Shown piece by piece: positions 56,802 through 64,000 of a DNA stretch of 64,000 nt (position 1 is the first letter of the stretch; every line of letters starts with the position of its first letter). This DNA is from Flavimobilis sp052324925 (GTDB lineage Bacteria > Actinomycetota > Actinomycetes > Actinomycetales > Cellulomonadaceae): assembly GCA_052324925.1 (NCBI GenBank), contig JBQPRE010000002.1; one strand, written 5' to 3'. The translations under genes and the position numbers were made by a program. The notes beneath the pieces were generated by a model that did no database searches, was not told the DNA's origin, and saw nothing but the letters and a program-made list of their open reading frames with translations.

Positions 56802-59774
56802 ATGACCGTCACGCACGACCACACCCGTGCGACGTCGACCCCGGACGCAGCCGCGCCCGCCGTCGCAGGCCCCGCCCCTGCGGCGCCCGTGCCGCTCACG
56901 GTGGGCGCCGCCGACGATCACGCTGAGGAGCGGGCCGACGCGCTCGCCGACACCGTGCTCACGCGACTTGCCGGCGCACGCGAGGCGCAGGGTGAGGACG
57001 GACCGCACGCGCACGACGCGGGCTGCGGCCACCTGCGCCGGCACGCCACCCCGATGAGCGGTGCGGCCGTCGGGCGCGCAGGCGGCGATCTTGACACCGC
57101 CACGACGAGCCGCATCGAATCGCGACGCGGCGCCGGCCGCGCGCTCGACGCCCCCGTGCGCCGCGACCTTGAGGGCGCGTTTGGGACGAGCCTCGGTCAC
57201 GTCCGCATCCACGACGACGCGACCGCGCGCTCCCTCGCACGCGGCATGTCGGCGACGGCGTTCACGACGGGCAACGACGTGTTCCTGGGCGACGTCGACA
57301 CGTCCTCGGCCGAAGGAACGCGCGTTCTCGCGCACGAGATCGCACACGTCGTCCAAGAAACCGGATCGGGCGTCCGTCGCATCTTCGGGACGCTCAAGTC
57401 GGCGATCTTCGGCCCGAAGGACCCGGCCAAGGAGGCTGCGAAGGCCGACCTGGAGGCAGGGAAGAAGGGCAAGAAGAACGAGGACGCGAAGCTCAAGCAG
57501 CAGCGCGAGACGAACACGGCCGCGCGGGCGTCGGCCGTGACCGACATCTACGGTGCACCGGGCACGACGAGCGACCTGGGGGCCGCGCAGTCGAAGGTCA
57601 CGGACATCAACAAGGAGTTCGCCGAGGCGCTCGCGGCAGAGTCCGACCTCGCCTCGAGCAAGGCCGACGCCGGGATGAGCGCGGCCGAGGCAGCGCAGTC
57701 GGCCTACGACGAGACGTGGCTGCCCGGCGGAACCCACGAGCACCTGGGGCCATGGGCACCCGCGCGCGGGACGGAGTCCGAGCGGCTCATGTCGCTCATC
57801 CGCAAGGCACGAGCGCACGCGACGGCCGCCTCGAACGCGACCGATGACGCGGGCGGCCTCCTCGAACGTGATGTTGAGGCGGTGTACGTGCGCGCGGCGA
57901 AGGCCGCCGTGGAGGAGGCGCGCCAGGCCCAGCGTGCGCAGGGCAGCAGCGTCGCCGCCCAAGCGGCGGCTCGCGCCTCAGGAGCCGCGCCGACAGCTCC
58001 GCCCGGCGGGGGAGCAGCACCCGTCGACGTGGGGGCGCGTGCGTCGACCCTCATCGAGGCTGAATGGGCGCAAGCAGCCGAGAAGCTGCGGCGCAAGCGC
58101 CCCACACCCGGCTCAACCCTCGACCTCGAGATGCGCCGCCGCGCGATCGTGCGCGCCGAGCGCGAGACGCCCGAACCCGAGGCCAACCCGCTTCTCACCG
58201 CCGGGCGCGTCGAGAGTGGCTTCGACACCGCTACGGAGGGCCTCGAGACGGTCGCCGGGCTGAGCGGCATGACCGACCGGTCAAAGTCGGCCGGAGAACG
58301 AGCCCTCGCCCAGACGCCGCTCGGCGCCGGCGAGCTCGTCGACGCGATCGCCGACGTGAAGAAGCGCAAGAAGGACGGCCTGCGCACCGACAAGCAGTTC
58401 GAGGACGCGAAGGACGACCCGTCGAAGCAAGAAGCCGCGACGGAGGTCTTCGGGGACGCGCTGTCGATCGTCACGCATCTCAAATCGGCCGTCGTCAACC
58501 TCAAGAAGCTCGTGGCCTCGGCGCGCACGATGCACACCGAGGGTGTCAACACAGGCGAGATGCTCACGAGCGTGAAGTCGGGAGCCGACGCCCTCGGCGC
58601 ACTGAGCTCGACCGCGACGAGCACCGCGAAGTTCGCCGCCGGGGTCGCAGACAAGGTGGGCGACAACGTCGCCAAGGTCGTTCCCGGTCTCAACATCGTC
58701 ACGACCGTCTTCGGCGTCGTCTCGGCCGTGACCGACGTCGTTGCCTCGTCCCGTGCGTTCAACACGACGAAGGGCAACCTCACGCAGGCCTACGTGCGCG
58801 GCAAGGACAACAACGGCGCTGACGTCATGGTGCGGCCCCTGCTGCGGGTCGCGCAGTCGACGACGATCAACCTGGAGAAGGCGTCATGGAGCGCAGGCAA
58901 GGCGGTCGGTGACCTAGGCGTCGCCATCGCGACGGTTGCGACCGCGGGTGGCTTCGGCATCCCCGCAGCCGTCGGCGTCGGCATGTCCGTCGTCGATGCG
59001 CTGCACGACGTCGGCCACATGATCGCGAACGAAGTTCTGCGCGGACTTGAGCGCAGCGCGCTGCGCGAGGAGACCGGGCGGCTCGAGGGCAGCGCCGAGA
59101 AGCTGCTCGAGCGCAGCCCCGCGACGGCCGTCGACGGCATCATCGTGCGTGCCGCGGGAGGTGACGCGATCGCGCTGTCCTTCCTCTCCGGCTTCTCGGT
59201 CGACGACACGCCCGTCGACGCCGCGATGCTCGCGGGCGTCTCGACATCGGACCTCGACGACGGCTCGGGCGACGACACCCTCGTCAAGGTCCGCGACGCT
59301 GTTCTCGACGAGCTCGGCGAGGACGGCAACCCGGCCCACATCTTCAACCGCTACGCGTCGACCGTCAAAGAGGCAGGCGGCTCAGTTCTCGACCGGTTCC
59401 GCGACACTGGACGCATGGCCTCGAGCAAGAACGCGATGGACCGCGACACCGCCGCCCAAGGCGGCCCCGAAGGCAAGAACCGCGGCCTCATGTGGCGCTT
59501 CGGCCAGATGTTCGCACGCAGCGAGACGCACGAGCGGCGGATGGAACGCACAGACCTGCGCCGCGAGGAACACCGCAGCGGCTGGGTCGGCCCCACCGAG
59601 ATCCCCGCGGGGGCGAGTGCCGCCACGGTCCTCGCCGTGCTCGAGAACTCGACCGACGGCGAGCTCAAGCACGCCCTCAACGACCCCCGGAACCCCGCGA
59701 CCGTCCGCGAGGCGGTCCTCCTCTTCCTCGCCGAGAAGGCCAAGACCGCAGCCACCGCAGGAGGCACCCCGTGA
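56802..59774 (+). CDS. Large DUF4157 protein, putative eCIS-loaded effector
   Basis: A 990-residue protein. Residues ~118-190 form a DUF4157 domain (VRRDLEGAFGTSLGHVRIHD ... GTRVLAHEIAHVVQET) with a HExxH zinc-peptidase-like motif at 178-182; such domains mark cargo linked to contractile injection systems. The other ~800 residues have no recognisable family: Lys/Ala-rich helices (200-450), a linker rich in Ala/Pro/Gly, and two hydrophobic segments (about 620-650 and 695-730) that could insert into a membrane. No signal peptide. A GGGGAGGGA site precedes ATG 56802. The next, overlapping gene may be its chaperone. Confidence 0.8.
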   Translation: MTVTHDHTRATSTPDAAAPAVAGPAPAAPVPLTVGAADDHAEERADALADTVLTRLAGAREAQGEDGPHAHDAGCGHLRRHATPMSGAAVGRAGGDLDTATTSRIESRRGAGRALDAPVRRDLEGAFGTSLGHVRIHDDATARSLARGMSATAFTTGNDVFLGDVDTSSAEGTRVLAHEIAHVVQETGSGVRRIFGTLKSAIFGPKDPAKEAAKADLEAGKKGKKNEDAKLKQQRETNTAARASAVTDIYGAPGTTSDLGAAQSKVTDINKEFAEALAAESDLASSKADAGMSAAEAAQSAYDETWLPGGTHEHLGPWAPARGTESERLMSLIRKARAHATAASNATDDAGGLLERDVEAVYVRAAKAAVEEARQAQRAQGSSVAAQAAARASGAAPTAPPGGGAAPVDVGARASTLIEAEWAQAAEKLRRKRPTPGSTLDLEMRRRAIVRAERETPEPEANPLLTAGRVESGFDTATEGLETVAGLSGMTDRSKSAGERALAQTPLGAGELVDAIADVKKRKKDGLRTDKQFEDAKDDPSKQEAATEVFGDALSIVTHLKSAVVNLKKLVASARTMHTEGVNTGEMLTSVKSGADALGALSSTATSTAKFAAGVADKVGDNVAKVVPGLNIVTTVFGVVSAVTDVVASSRAFNTTKGNLTQAYVRGKDNNGADVMVRPLLRVAQSTTINLEKASWSAGKAVGDLGVAIATVATAGGFGIPAAVGVGMSVVDALHDVGHMIANEVLRGLERSALREETGRLEGSAEKLLERSPATAVDGIIVRAAGGDAIALSFLSGFSVDDTPVDAAMLAGVSTSDLDDGSGDDTLVKVRDAVLDELGEDGNPAHIFNRYASTVKEAGGSVLDRFRDTGRMASSKNAMDRDTAAQGGPEGKNRGLMWRFGQMFARSETHERRMERTDLRREEHRSGWVGPTEIPAGASAATVLAVLENSTDGELKHALNDPRNPATVREAVLLFLAEKAKTAATAGGTP

Positions 59775-60235
59775 CCAGTGAGACGCCCCTCGCGAGCCAG
59801 CTCGCCCACGCTGCCCACGCGGCGCTCGACGCCGCAGGCATCGAGCACACGATGGACTGGGGTGAAGAGACGTTCACCCTGACGGACGGCACCGTCGGCG
59901 TGGTCACCCAGGTGCGCGCGGGCATCACCGTGTACGCCGTCGCGGACGACGTCGTGCCCCAGGGCGACCGGGAACGGGTCGCCCTCGCCTCCGCGTACCT
60001 CAACTCCCGACTGTCGACGACTGCCGTGGAGATCGACATGGCGCTCGGGCTCCTGGCCGTGCGCTCTGCGGTGGCGACCGGCGACCTCACGTTGCTGCCC
60101 GAGGACCTCGGTGGCCTCATCGACACGGCCGCGCACGAGGTGCGCGCGACGTGGGCGCTCGTGCGCGAGCCGCTCGCAGGTGTCGTCGCCGGGACGGTGC
60201 CACCCGCGACGGTTGCGGCGGTGCTCGACGCATGA
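59771..60235 (+). CDS. Small YbjN/secretion-chaperone-like protein
   Basis: A 154-residue acidic protein with a single alpha/beta domain: strands TFTLTDGTVGVVTQVRAGIT and TVYAVADDVV, then RVALASAYLNSRLSTTAVEI, followed by helices. This order is like the YbjN/type III secretion chaperone fold that clamps unfolded effectors. No export signal. The GTG start overlaps the stop of the DUF4157 gene (GTGA), the usual linkage of a chaperone to its cargo. Fold assignment is from pattern only. Confidence 0.5.
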   Translation: MTSETPLASQLAHAAHAALDAAGIEHTMDWGEETFTLTDGTVGVVTQVRAGITVYAVADDVVPQGDRERVALASAYLNSRLSTTAVEIDMALGLLAVRSAVATGDLTLLPEDLGGLIDTAAHEVRATWALVREPLAGVVAGTVPPATVAAVLDA

Positions 60236-60717
60236 GGACGACCCGCGTGAGACGTCCGGCGACGGCATGGCGCGCCGCGGGCGCGTGCGCCGTCCTCGCG
60301 TGCGCGCTCGCGGGGTGCACGTCCGACGATGACGAGGCCCCTCACGTGACGGACGTCGTCGTCGGGGACTGCCTGCGCGCACCGGCCGAGGTGAGCGGCG
60401 AGGTCGAGACCGTGACGCGCGTGGCGTGCTCCGACCCGCACGAGCAGGAGGCCTACGCGTCCGTGCCCGTCGTCGACGAGTCGGGCGCGGAGATCGACAC
60501 GTTCCCGGGCGATGCGTGGCTCAAGTCGTTCTCTGACGGGGCATGCGCCTCGGAGTTCGAGGGCTACGTCGGCGTCGACTACCGGGACTCCGACCTCTTC
60601 TTCACGTACCTGCAGCCCAACGCACGCGGCTGGGAGGACGGCGACCGCTCGGTCCTGTGCCTCGTCACCACGACGGGCGCGCAGTTGACGGCGTCGGTGC
60701 GCGGAGGGACGAGCTAG
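60232..60717 (+). CDS. Septum-formation-family (PF13845-like) lipoprotein in the eCIS locus
   Basis: A 161-residue lipoprotein: signal AVLACALAGC, then a domain with the Septum_form pattern (GDCLRAPAEV, TRVACSDPHEQEAYASVPV, ACASEFEGYVGVDY, YLQPNARGWEDGDRSVLCLV). Paired cysteines suggest two disulfides outside the membrane. ATG overlaps the preceding stop; its own stop (TAG) shares a base with the PAAR-like gene's GTG. Coupling to injection-system genes suggests a surface anchor or docking role, which is inference. Confidence 0.75.
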   Translation: MRTTRVRRPATAWRAAGACAVLACALAGCTSDDDEAPHVTDVVVGDCLRAPAEVSGEVETVTRVACSDPHEQEAYASVPVVDESGAEIDTFPGDAWLKSFSDGACASEFEGYVGVDYRDSDLFFTYLQPNARGWEDGDRSVLCLVTTTGAQLTASVRGGTS

Positions 60718-61106
60718 TGGGACGCCGCCAGGTGGCGGGGACGGCCACGCTCGTGTGCCCGTTCGCCGCCGGACCGGGAACGCTCAACGTTCTGCCAGCA
60801 GCGCGCGTCCTGGTCGAGGGCAAGCCGGCCGCGACGGTTCTCGATGCCGCACCCATGGTCAACGTGCCGTCCTTCGGTATGTGCATGTCGCTCGCCAACC
60901 CGACCGTCGCGGCAGCGACGGCCGCGGCGCTCGGCGTCCTCACGCCCATGCCGTGCATACCGGTGACGACGCCGTGGGTGGGTGGCTCCATGACCGTGTT
61001 CATCGGGGGCAAGCCCGCGCTCGTCCAGGGAGCCTCGTGCCAGTGCGCGTTCGGGGGCACGATCCAGGTCGTCGTCCCCGGCACGGTGCGCACGCAGACC
61101 GGCTGA
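60717..61106 (+). CDS. PAAR-like (DUF4280) spike-tip protein
   Basis: A 129-residue protein of the DUF4280/PAAR-like family that caps the spike of contractile injection systems. It shows the repeating pattern: ATLVCPFAAGPGTLNVLP, VLVEGKPAATVLDAAPMVNV, CMSLANP, TPMPCIPVTTPWVGGS, VFIGGKPALVQGASCQCAFG, with Cys and Pro-Cys positions typical of the family. GTG start behind GGAGGG. It places a true injection-system structural gene within the window. Confidence 0.88.
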   Translation: MGRRQVAGTATLVCPFAAGPGTLNVLPAARVLVEGKPAATVLDAAPMVNVPSFGMCMSLANPTVAAATAAALGVLTPMPCIPVTTPWVGGSMTVFIGGKPALVQGASCQCAFGGTIQVVVPGTVRTQTG

Positions 61107-61151
61107 TCTCACCCGCTCAGCGGGTGCTGCAGCGAGCTCGTCGCGGTATTC

Positions 61152-61164
61152 GGTAGCGATTACC
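61152..61164. promoter_or_regulatory. eCIS-linked palindrome, copy 2
   Basis: GGTAGCGATTACC within CGGTAGCGATTACCG, in the 213-nt gap before the DUF4255 gene. It differs from copy 1 at one central base. A TACCGT at about 61190 could be the associated -10. The rest of the gap is an apparent leader. Confidence 0.6.
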
Positions 61165-61319
61165 GATGCCGCGTGCGGGACCTGCGTCCTACCGTCGATC
61201 ATCCGGTCCAGGTGACGCGGCGTGCCGCCGCGCCCGAAGCCGGCCGGCCGCGGCACGACGCCGAGACCTGCAGGTGCGACTCCCCGGACGGGACCGCGAC
61301 GACGTTGGGAGGAACAACC

Positions 61320-61898
61320 GTGCTCATCCCCGACGTCGACCGCGCGCTCGAGCAGCTTCTGCGCCGCACCCTCCCACTCTCAGACCACGAGGGCGACATC
61401 TCGTTCGAGACGCCCACCTCAACGTGGTCCGCGCAGGTCAACCGCCTCACGGTCAACCTCTTCCTCCACCAGGTCGCCCGCAGCCCGCAGCCGCCACGGC
61501 CCGCGCAGCAGCGACCCGGCGCGGACGGTCGCCTCGAACGTCGGCCGCCCCAGCCCCTCGTCGAGCTCTCCTACCTTGTCTCGGCGTGGGCGGGGTCCGT
61601 GCGTGACGAGCACCAGCTGCTCGGCGAGGCGCTCACGCGCCTGCTCGGCGCACAGGCTGTTCCCGAGTGGGCTGTTCCCGAGACGCTCGCGTCCTCGGTG
61701 CAGATCGCGGTCCGCACGGACGACGCCCATCGGCCGCGCGACCTGTGGGGCACGCTCGGCAGCCAGGTCAAGGCGTCGTTCGGGATCGTCGTCACGGTTG
61801 TCGCCGACGTCCACGCCTGGGAGGTCGCTCCGCCGCAGGTCACGGGAGTCGAGGCCGCGACGAGCGTGCTGCCGCGCTCCGGGGTCGCCACGCCATGA
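61320..61898 (+). CDS. DUF4255 (Pvc16/Afp16-like) injection-system tail protein
   Basis: A 192-residue DUF4255 protein; in PVC/Afp and related eCIS this family forms the terminal or cap protein that sets tube/sheath length. Signatures: IPDVDRALEQLLRRTLPLSD, FETPTSTWSAQVNRLTVNLF, RPPQPLVELSYLVSAWAGSV, DEHQLLGEALTRLLG. GTG 61320 is chosen because GGAGGA precedes it by 6 nt; the longer reading would lack the family N-terminus. Its stop overlaps the next start (ATGA). Confidence 0.88.
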   Translation: MLIPDVDRALEQLLRRTLPLSDHEGDISFETPTSTWSAQVNRLTVNLFLHQVARSPQPPRPAQQRPGADGRLERRPPQPLVELSYLVSAWAGSVRDEHQLLGEALTRLLGAQAVPEWAVPETLASSVQIAVRTDDAHRPRDLWGTLGSQVKASFGIVVTVVADVHAWEVAPPQVTGVEAATSVLPRSGVATP

Positions 61899-64000
61899 GG
61901 GTGTTGAGCGCGCTCACGCGTGTTGATGTCACGCCCGAGGGCAGTGCCCGCATCCCGCTCACCGTCGTCAACACGACGGGCGTCATCGATTCGTTCTCCG
62001 CGCACGTCGTCGGCCTGCCCGAAGAGACGGTCACGTGCACGTCCGACGCGGTGGGCCTCTTCCCTGAGGCGTCGGCCGATCTTGTCCTCGCGCTCGACCT
62101 TCCTGGCGACTTTCCCGCGGGCTCCCACCTCGTCGCCGTCCTCGTGACCTCGGCGAGCGGGGCCCCCGTCGCGCAGCACGACCTTGAGGTCGTCGTTCCC
62201 GCGGCTGCGGGGCTCGCGCTGCGCGCCGCACCCTCGCGCATCCGCGCGCGACGCGAGGTGTTCTTCGACGTTGAGGTGCTCGCCACGGGCAACGTCCCGG
62301 TCGACGTCGCCCTGCGGGCGCGCGATGCCGAGCGCACGCTGCGCTGCGAGCCTGTTCCCTCGACGCTCTCCGTCCCTGCGGGCGGCTCGCGCGCCACGCG
62401 CGTGCGCGTGCGCGCACCGCTCGCGTGGACGGGGTCGGAGCAGGACCTCACCGTGCATCTTGAGGCGACCGCAGGAGACCTCACGGACGGGCTCGAGCTC
62501 GTCCTGCGACGCAAGCCCGTTCTCTCGCGCGGCCTGCTCACGGTCCTCACGCTCGTGCTCATCATCGCGCTGTGGGCCGTCGTCCTGCTGCTCGGAATTC
62601 GCGGTGCGCTCGGCGCCGATCCCGTGACGCGCACGGCGCCGACGTCCTACTTTGCCGCGACGCCCGCCGAGGGTGCCGCGCCCGGAACGGTGGGTCCTGC
62701 GCCCGACGGAGCCCTTCCCAAGGAAGGGCAGGTGCCTGCGGGCGTCGGCGGGACGTTGACGGGTCGCGTCACCTCCGCGGCCTCGGGCGAGGGTGTCGGA
62801 CGGCTGACGGTCGAGGCCGTGCGGCGCACGGACGACGGGCTCGTGACGATCGCCTCGTCGGCGACGCTCGAGGACGGGACCTTCACGATCGCCGGACTCT
62901 TCCCGGGGGAGTACCTCGTCAAGGTCGGCGCGGACGGCTATGAGACGACGTGGTACGCGACGGGATCCAGCTCGTGGACCCCGGTGCGGGCCTCGAGCCG
63001 TGACGTGACGGGCACCGTCGACGTCGTCGTCGTGGGGGACCCGGCGACCCTGCACGGCCGCGTCGACACGGGCGCGATCACGGGCGACGACGACGTCGAG
63101 GTCACGGTCACGGTGCGCGCCACGTGGTCGCAGGACGAACCCGAGCGCTCCGCCGAGGTGGGCGCCGATGGCACATGGAGCGTCGCCGAGCTGCCCGCGC
63201 CCGGCACGTACGAGATCACGGCGTCCGCCGAGGGCTACCAGCCGGCCGTGACGCGCGAGAAGGTCGCGGGCGGGCAGTCGCGCTTCGTCCCCGATCTACG
63301 CCTTGGAACGACCCCCGGCCAGATCTCGGGGACGGTCACCGCGGGTGGCCGCCCGCTCGGCGGCGTCACTGTGACGACGTCCGTCGCCGGACGCGACCTC
63401 ACGGTCGGGACGCCGACCCTCGGCGAGGTCGGCCGCTACGTCCTGCCTGGCCTGCCGACGCCCGGAACCTACCTCCTCACGTTCTCGCGTGAGGGCTTCG
63501 GCTCGACCACCGCGGTTCTCACGCTCGCCGCGGGCGAAGTCCGCGAGGCCGACGTCGTCGAGCTCGTCGACGGGGCCGGAACCGTGACCGGCCGCGTCCT
63601 GGGCCCGGACGGAACCGGCGTCGGGGGTGCAACCGTCACGGTCTCGGGCGGTGCGCAACCTCTCACGGTCACGACTCTCACTGAGAAGGAGAAGGGGGAC
63701 TTCACCGTGAGCGGCCTTGCCGCATCCGGTGCGTACACCTTCACGGTGAGCGCCGACGGCCTCGCGACGACCTCGATCCCGGTCAACCTCGACGCTGAGG
63801 GCCGCGTCGTGACCGAGGACGGTGGCACCGCCGCGGCCACCGAGGCGCTCACGGTGCGGCTCGGGGCCGCGACGGGCGACGTCCGCGGAACTGTGAGGGA
63901 CGAGGCGACCGGCGCGGCCGTCGCCGGAGCGCGCGTCATCCTCACCGACGGCCTCACCGAGCGTGAAGCCGTGACGACGGACACCGGGGCGTACGTCTTC
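61895..64000 (+). CDS. Membrane-anchored carboxypeptidase-regulatory-like (Ig-fold) protein of the eCIS locus, partial
   Basis: Open for 702 codons and continuing past the window. Residues ~1-205 are a cytoplasmic, beta-rich region (PLTVVNTTGVIDSFSAHVVG). One membrane helix follows (about 209-232, VLTLVLIIALWAVVLLLGI). After a Pro/Ala linker come at least five repeats of a CarboxypepD_reg-like fold, each with GxVT...G.G..VTV and DGTF-type turns (for example LTGRVTSAASGEGVGRLTVE and VTGRVLGPDGTGVGGATVTV). Similar proteins accompany actinobacterial eCIS genes. It may anchor the particle to the membrane or span the wall. Translationally coupled to DUF4255. Confidence 0.8.
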   Translation, partial: MRVLSALTRVDVTPEGSARIPLTVVNTTGVIDSFSAHVVGLPEETVTCTSDAVGLFPEASADLVLALDLPGDFPAGSHLVAVLVTSASGAPVAQHDLEVVVPAAAGLALRAAPSRIRARREVFFDVEVLATGNVPVDVALRARDAERTLRCEPVPSTLSVPAGGSRATRVRVRAPLAWTGSEQDLTVHLEATAGDLTDGLELVLRRKPVLSRGLLTVLTLVLIIALWAVVLLLGIRGALGADPVTRTAPTSYFAATPAEGAAPGTVGPAPDGALPKEGQVPAGVGGTLTGRVTSAASGEGVGRLTVEAVRRTDDGLVTIASSATLEDGTFTIAGLFPGEYLVKVGADGYETTWYATGSSSWTPVRASSRDVTGTVDVVVVGDPATLHGRVDTGAITGDDDVEVTVTVRATWSQDEPERSAEVGADGTWSVAELPAPGTYEITASAEGYQPAVTREKVAGGQSRFVPDLRLGTTPGQISGTVTAGGRPLGGVTVTTSVAGRDLTVGTPTLGEVGRYVLPGLPTPGTYLLTFSREGFGSTTAVLTLAAGEVREADVVELVDGAGTVTGRVLGPDGTGVGGATVTVSGGAQPLTVTTLTEKEKGDFTVSGLAASGAYTFTVSADGLATTSIPVNLDAEGRVVTEDGGTAAATEALTVRLGAATGDVRGTVRDEATGAAVAGARVILTDGLTEREAVTTDTGAYVF

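Overview
The window is about 70% GC, densely packed and rich in GTG starts and ATGA/GTGA stop-start overlaps. It carries actinobacterial hallmarks: a biotin carboxylase-BCCP fusion with AccD and a small AccE epsilon subunit, a Tad pilus operon, ftsEX-prfB-smpB-ssrA order, a tmRNA tag ending ALAA, and an IdeR/DtxR box. I infer a Micrococcales actinomycete, probably near Cellulomonas/Sanguibacter. No species is assigned.

Layout. 1-3669 (minus): 5'-part of pgi, acyl-CoA carboxylase alpha (bccA) and maf. 3970-8904: a DUF885 protein, a VKOR-family membrane oxidoreductase, a membrane acyltransferase and a family 2 glycosyltransferase. 8813-15989 (minus): a tightly overlapping operon for a nonulosonate (sialic acid/Kdn-like) surface polymer: CMP-sugar synthetase fused to a HAD phosphatase, NeuB-type synthase, GT2 and three polysialyltransferase-like proteins. 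A second acyltransferase paralogue closes the cluster. 17179-19552 (minus): accE, an acidic hypothetical and accD; birA is divergent. This looks like the birA-accD-accE-maf-accA locus of mycobacteria with a surface-glycan cluster inserted.

20673-24272: class III cyclase, SRAP protease, Bcr/CflA pump, Rrf2 regulator. 24501-29128: tadA-tadB-tadC, a candidate prepilin and three TadE/G-like proteins, then a secreted HNH nuclease lipoprotein. 30450-32411: a lower-GC islet (DUF2975-like membrane protein, YozG-like HTH, lipoprotein) flanked by related imperfect repeats. 32424-41178: HAD phosphatase, a small McrA-head/zinc-ribbon protein, a siderophore ABC operon under an iron box, an aldo-keto reductase and an unusual LLM-flavoenzyme/FAD-oxidase fusion. 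41397-46914: prfB, ftsE, ftsX, a FtsEX-linked M23 hydrolase, smpB and ssrA.

46917-47821: a four-unit composite repeat array directly behind ssrA (hairpin, 19-nt minisatellite, 47-nt palindromic core, G-tract). 47790-53972: RHH and SPFH proteins, a CstR-like repressor with three operators, a Cys-rich microprotein and rhodanese-fused CoA-disulfide reductase, Tag and Ogt repair proteins, and a MarR/reductase pair.

54137-64000 (window edge): the accessory end of an extracellular contractile injection system (eCIS) locus: CYTH protein, AAA+ ATPase, large DUF4157 putative effector, small chaperone-like protein, septum-formation-family lipoprotein, PAAR-like spike tip, DUF4255 protein and a membrane-anchored carboxypeptidase-regulatory-like protein. 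Sheath, tube and baseplate genes would lie beyond the edge. The DUF4157 protein with its neighbour, and the post-ssrA repeat array, are the least explained parts of the window.

Across the window at least 14 genes have a TANNNT hexamer 6-8 nt before the start codon and mostly no Shine-Dalgarno, consistent with widespread leaderless transcription.
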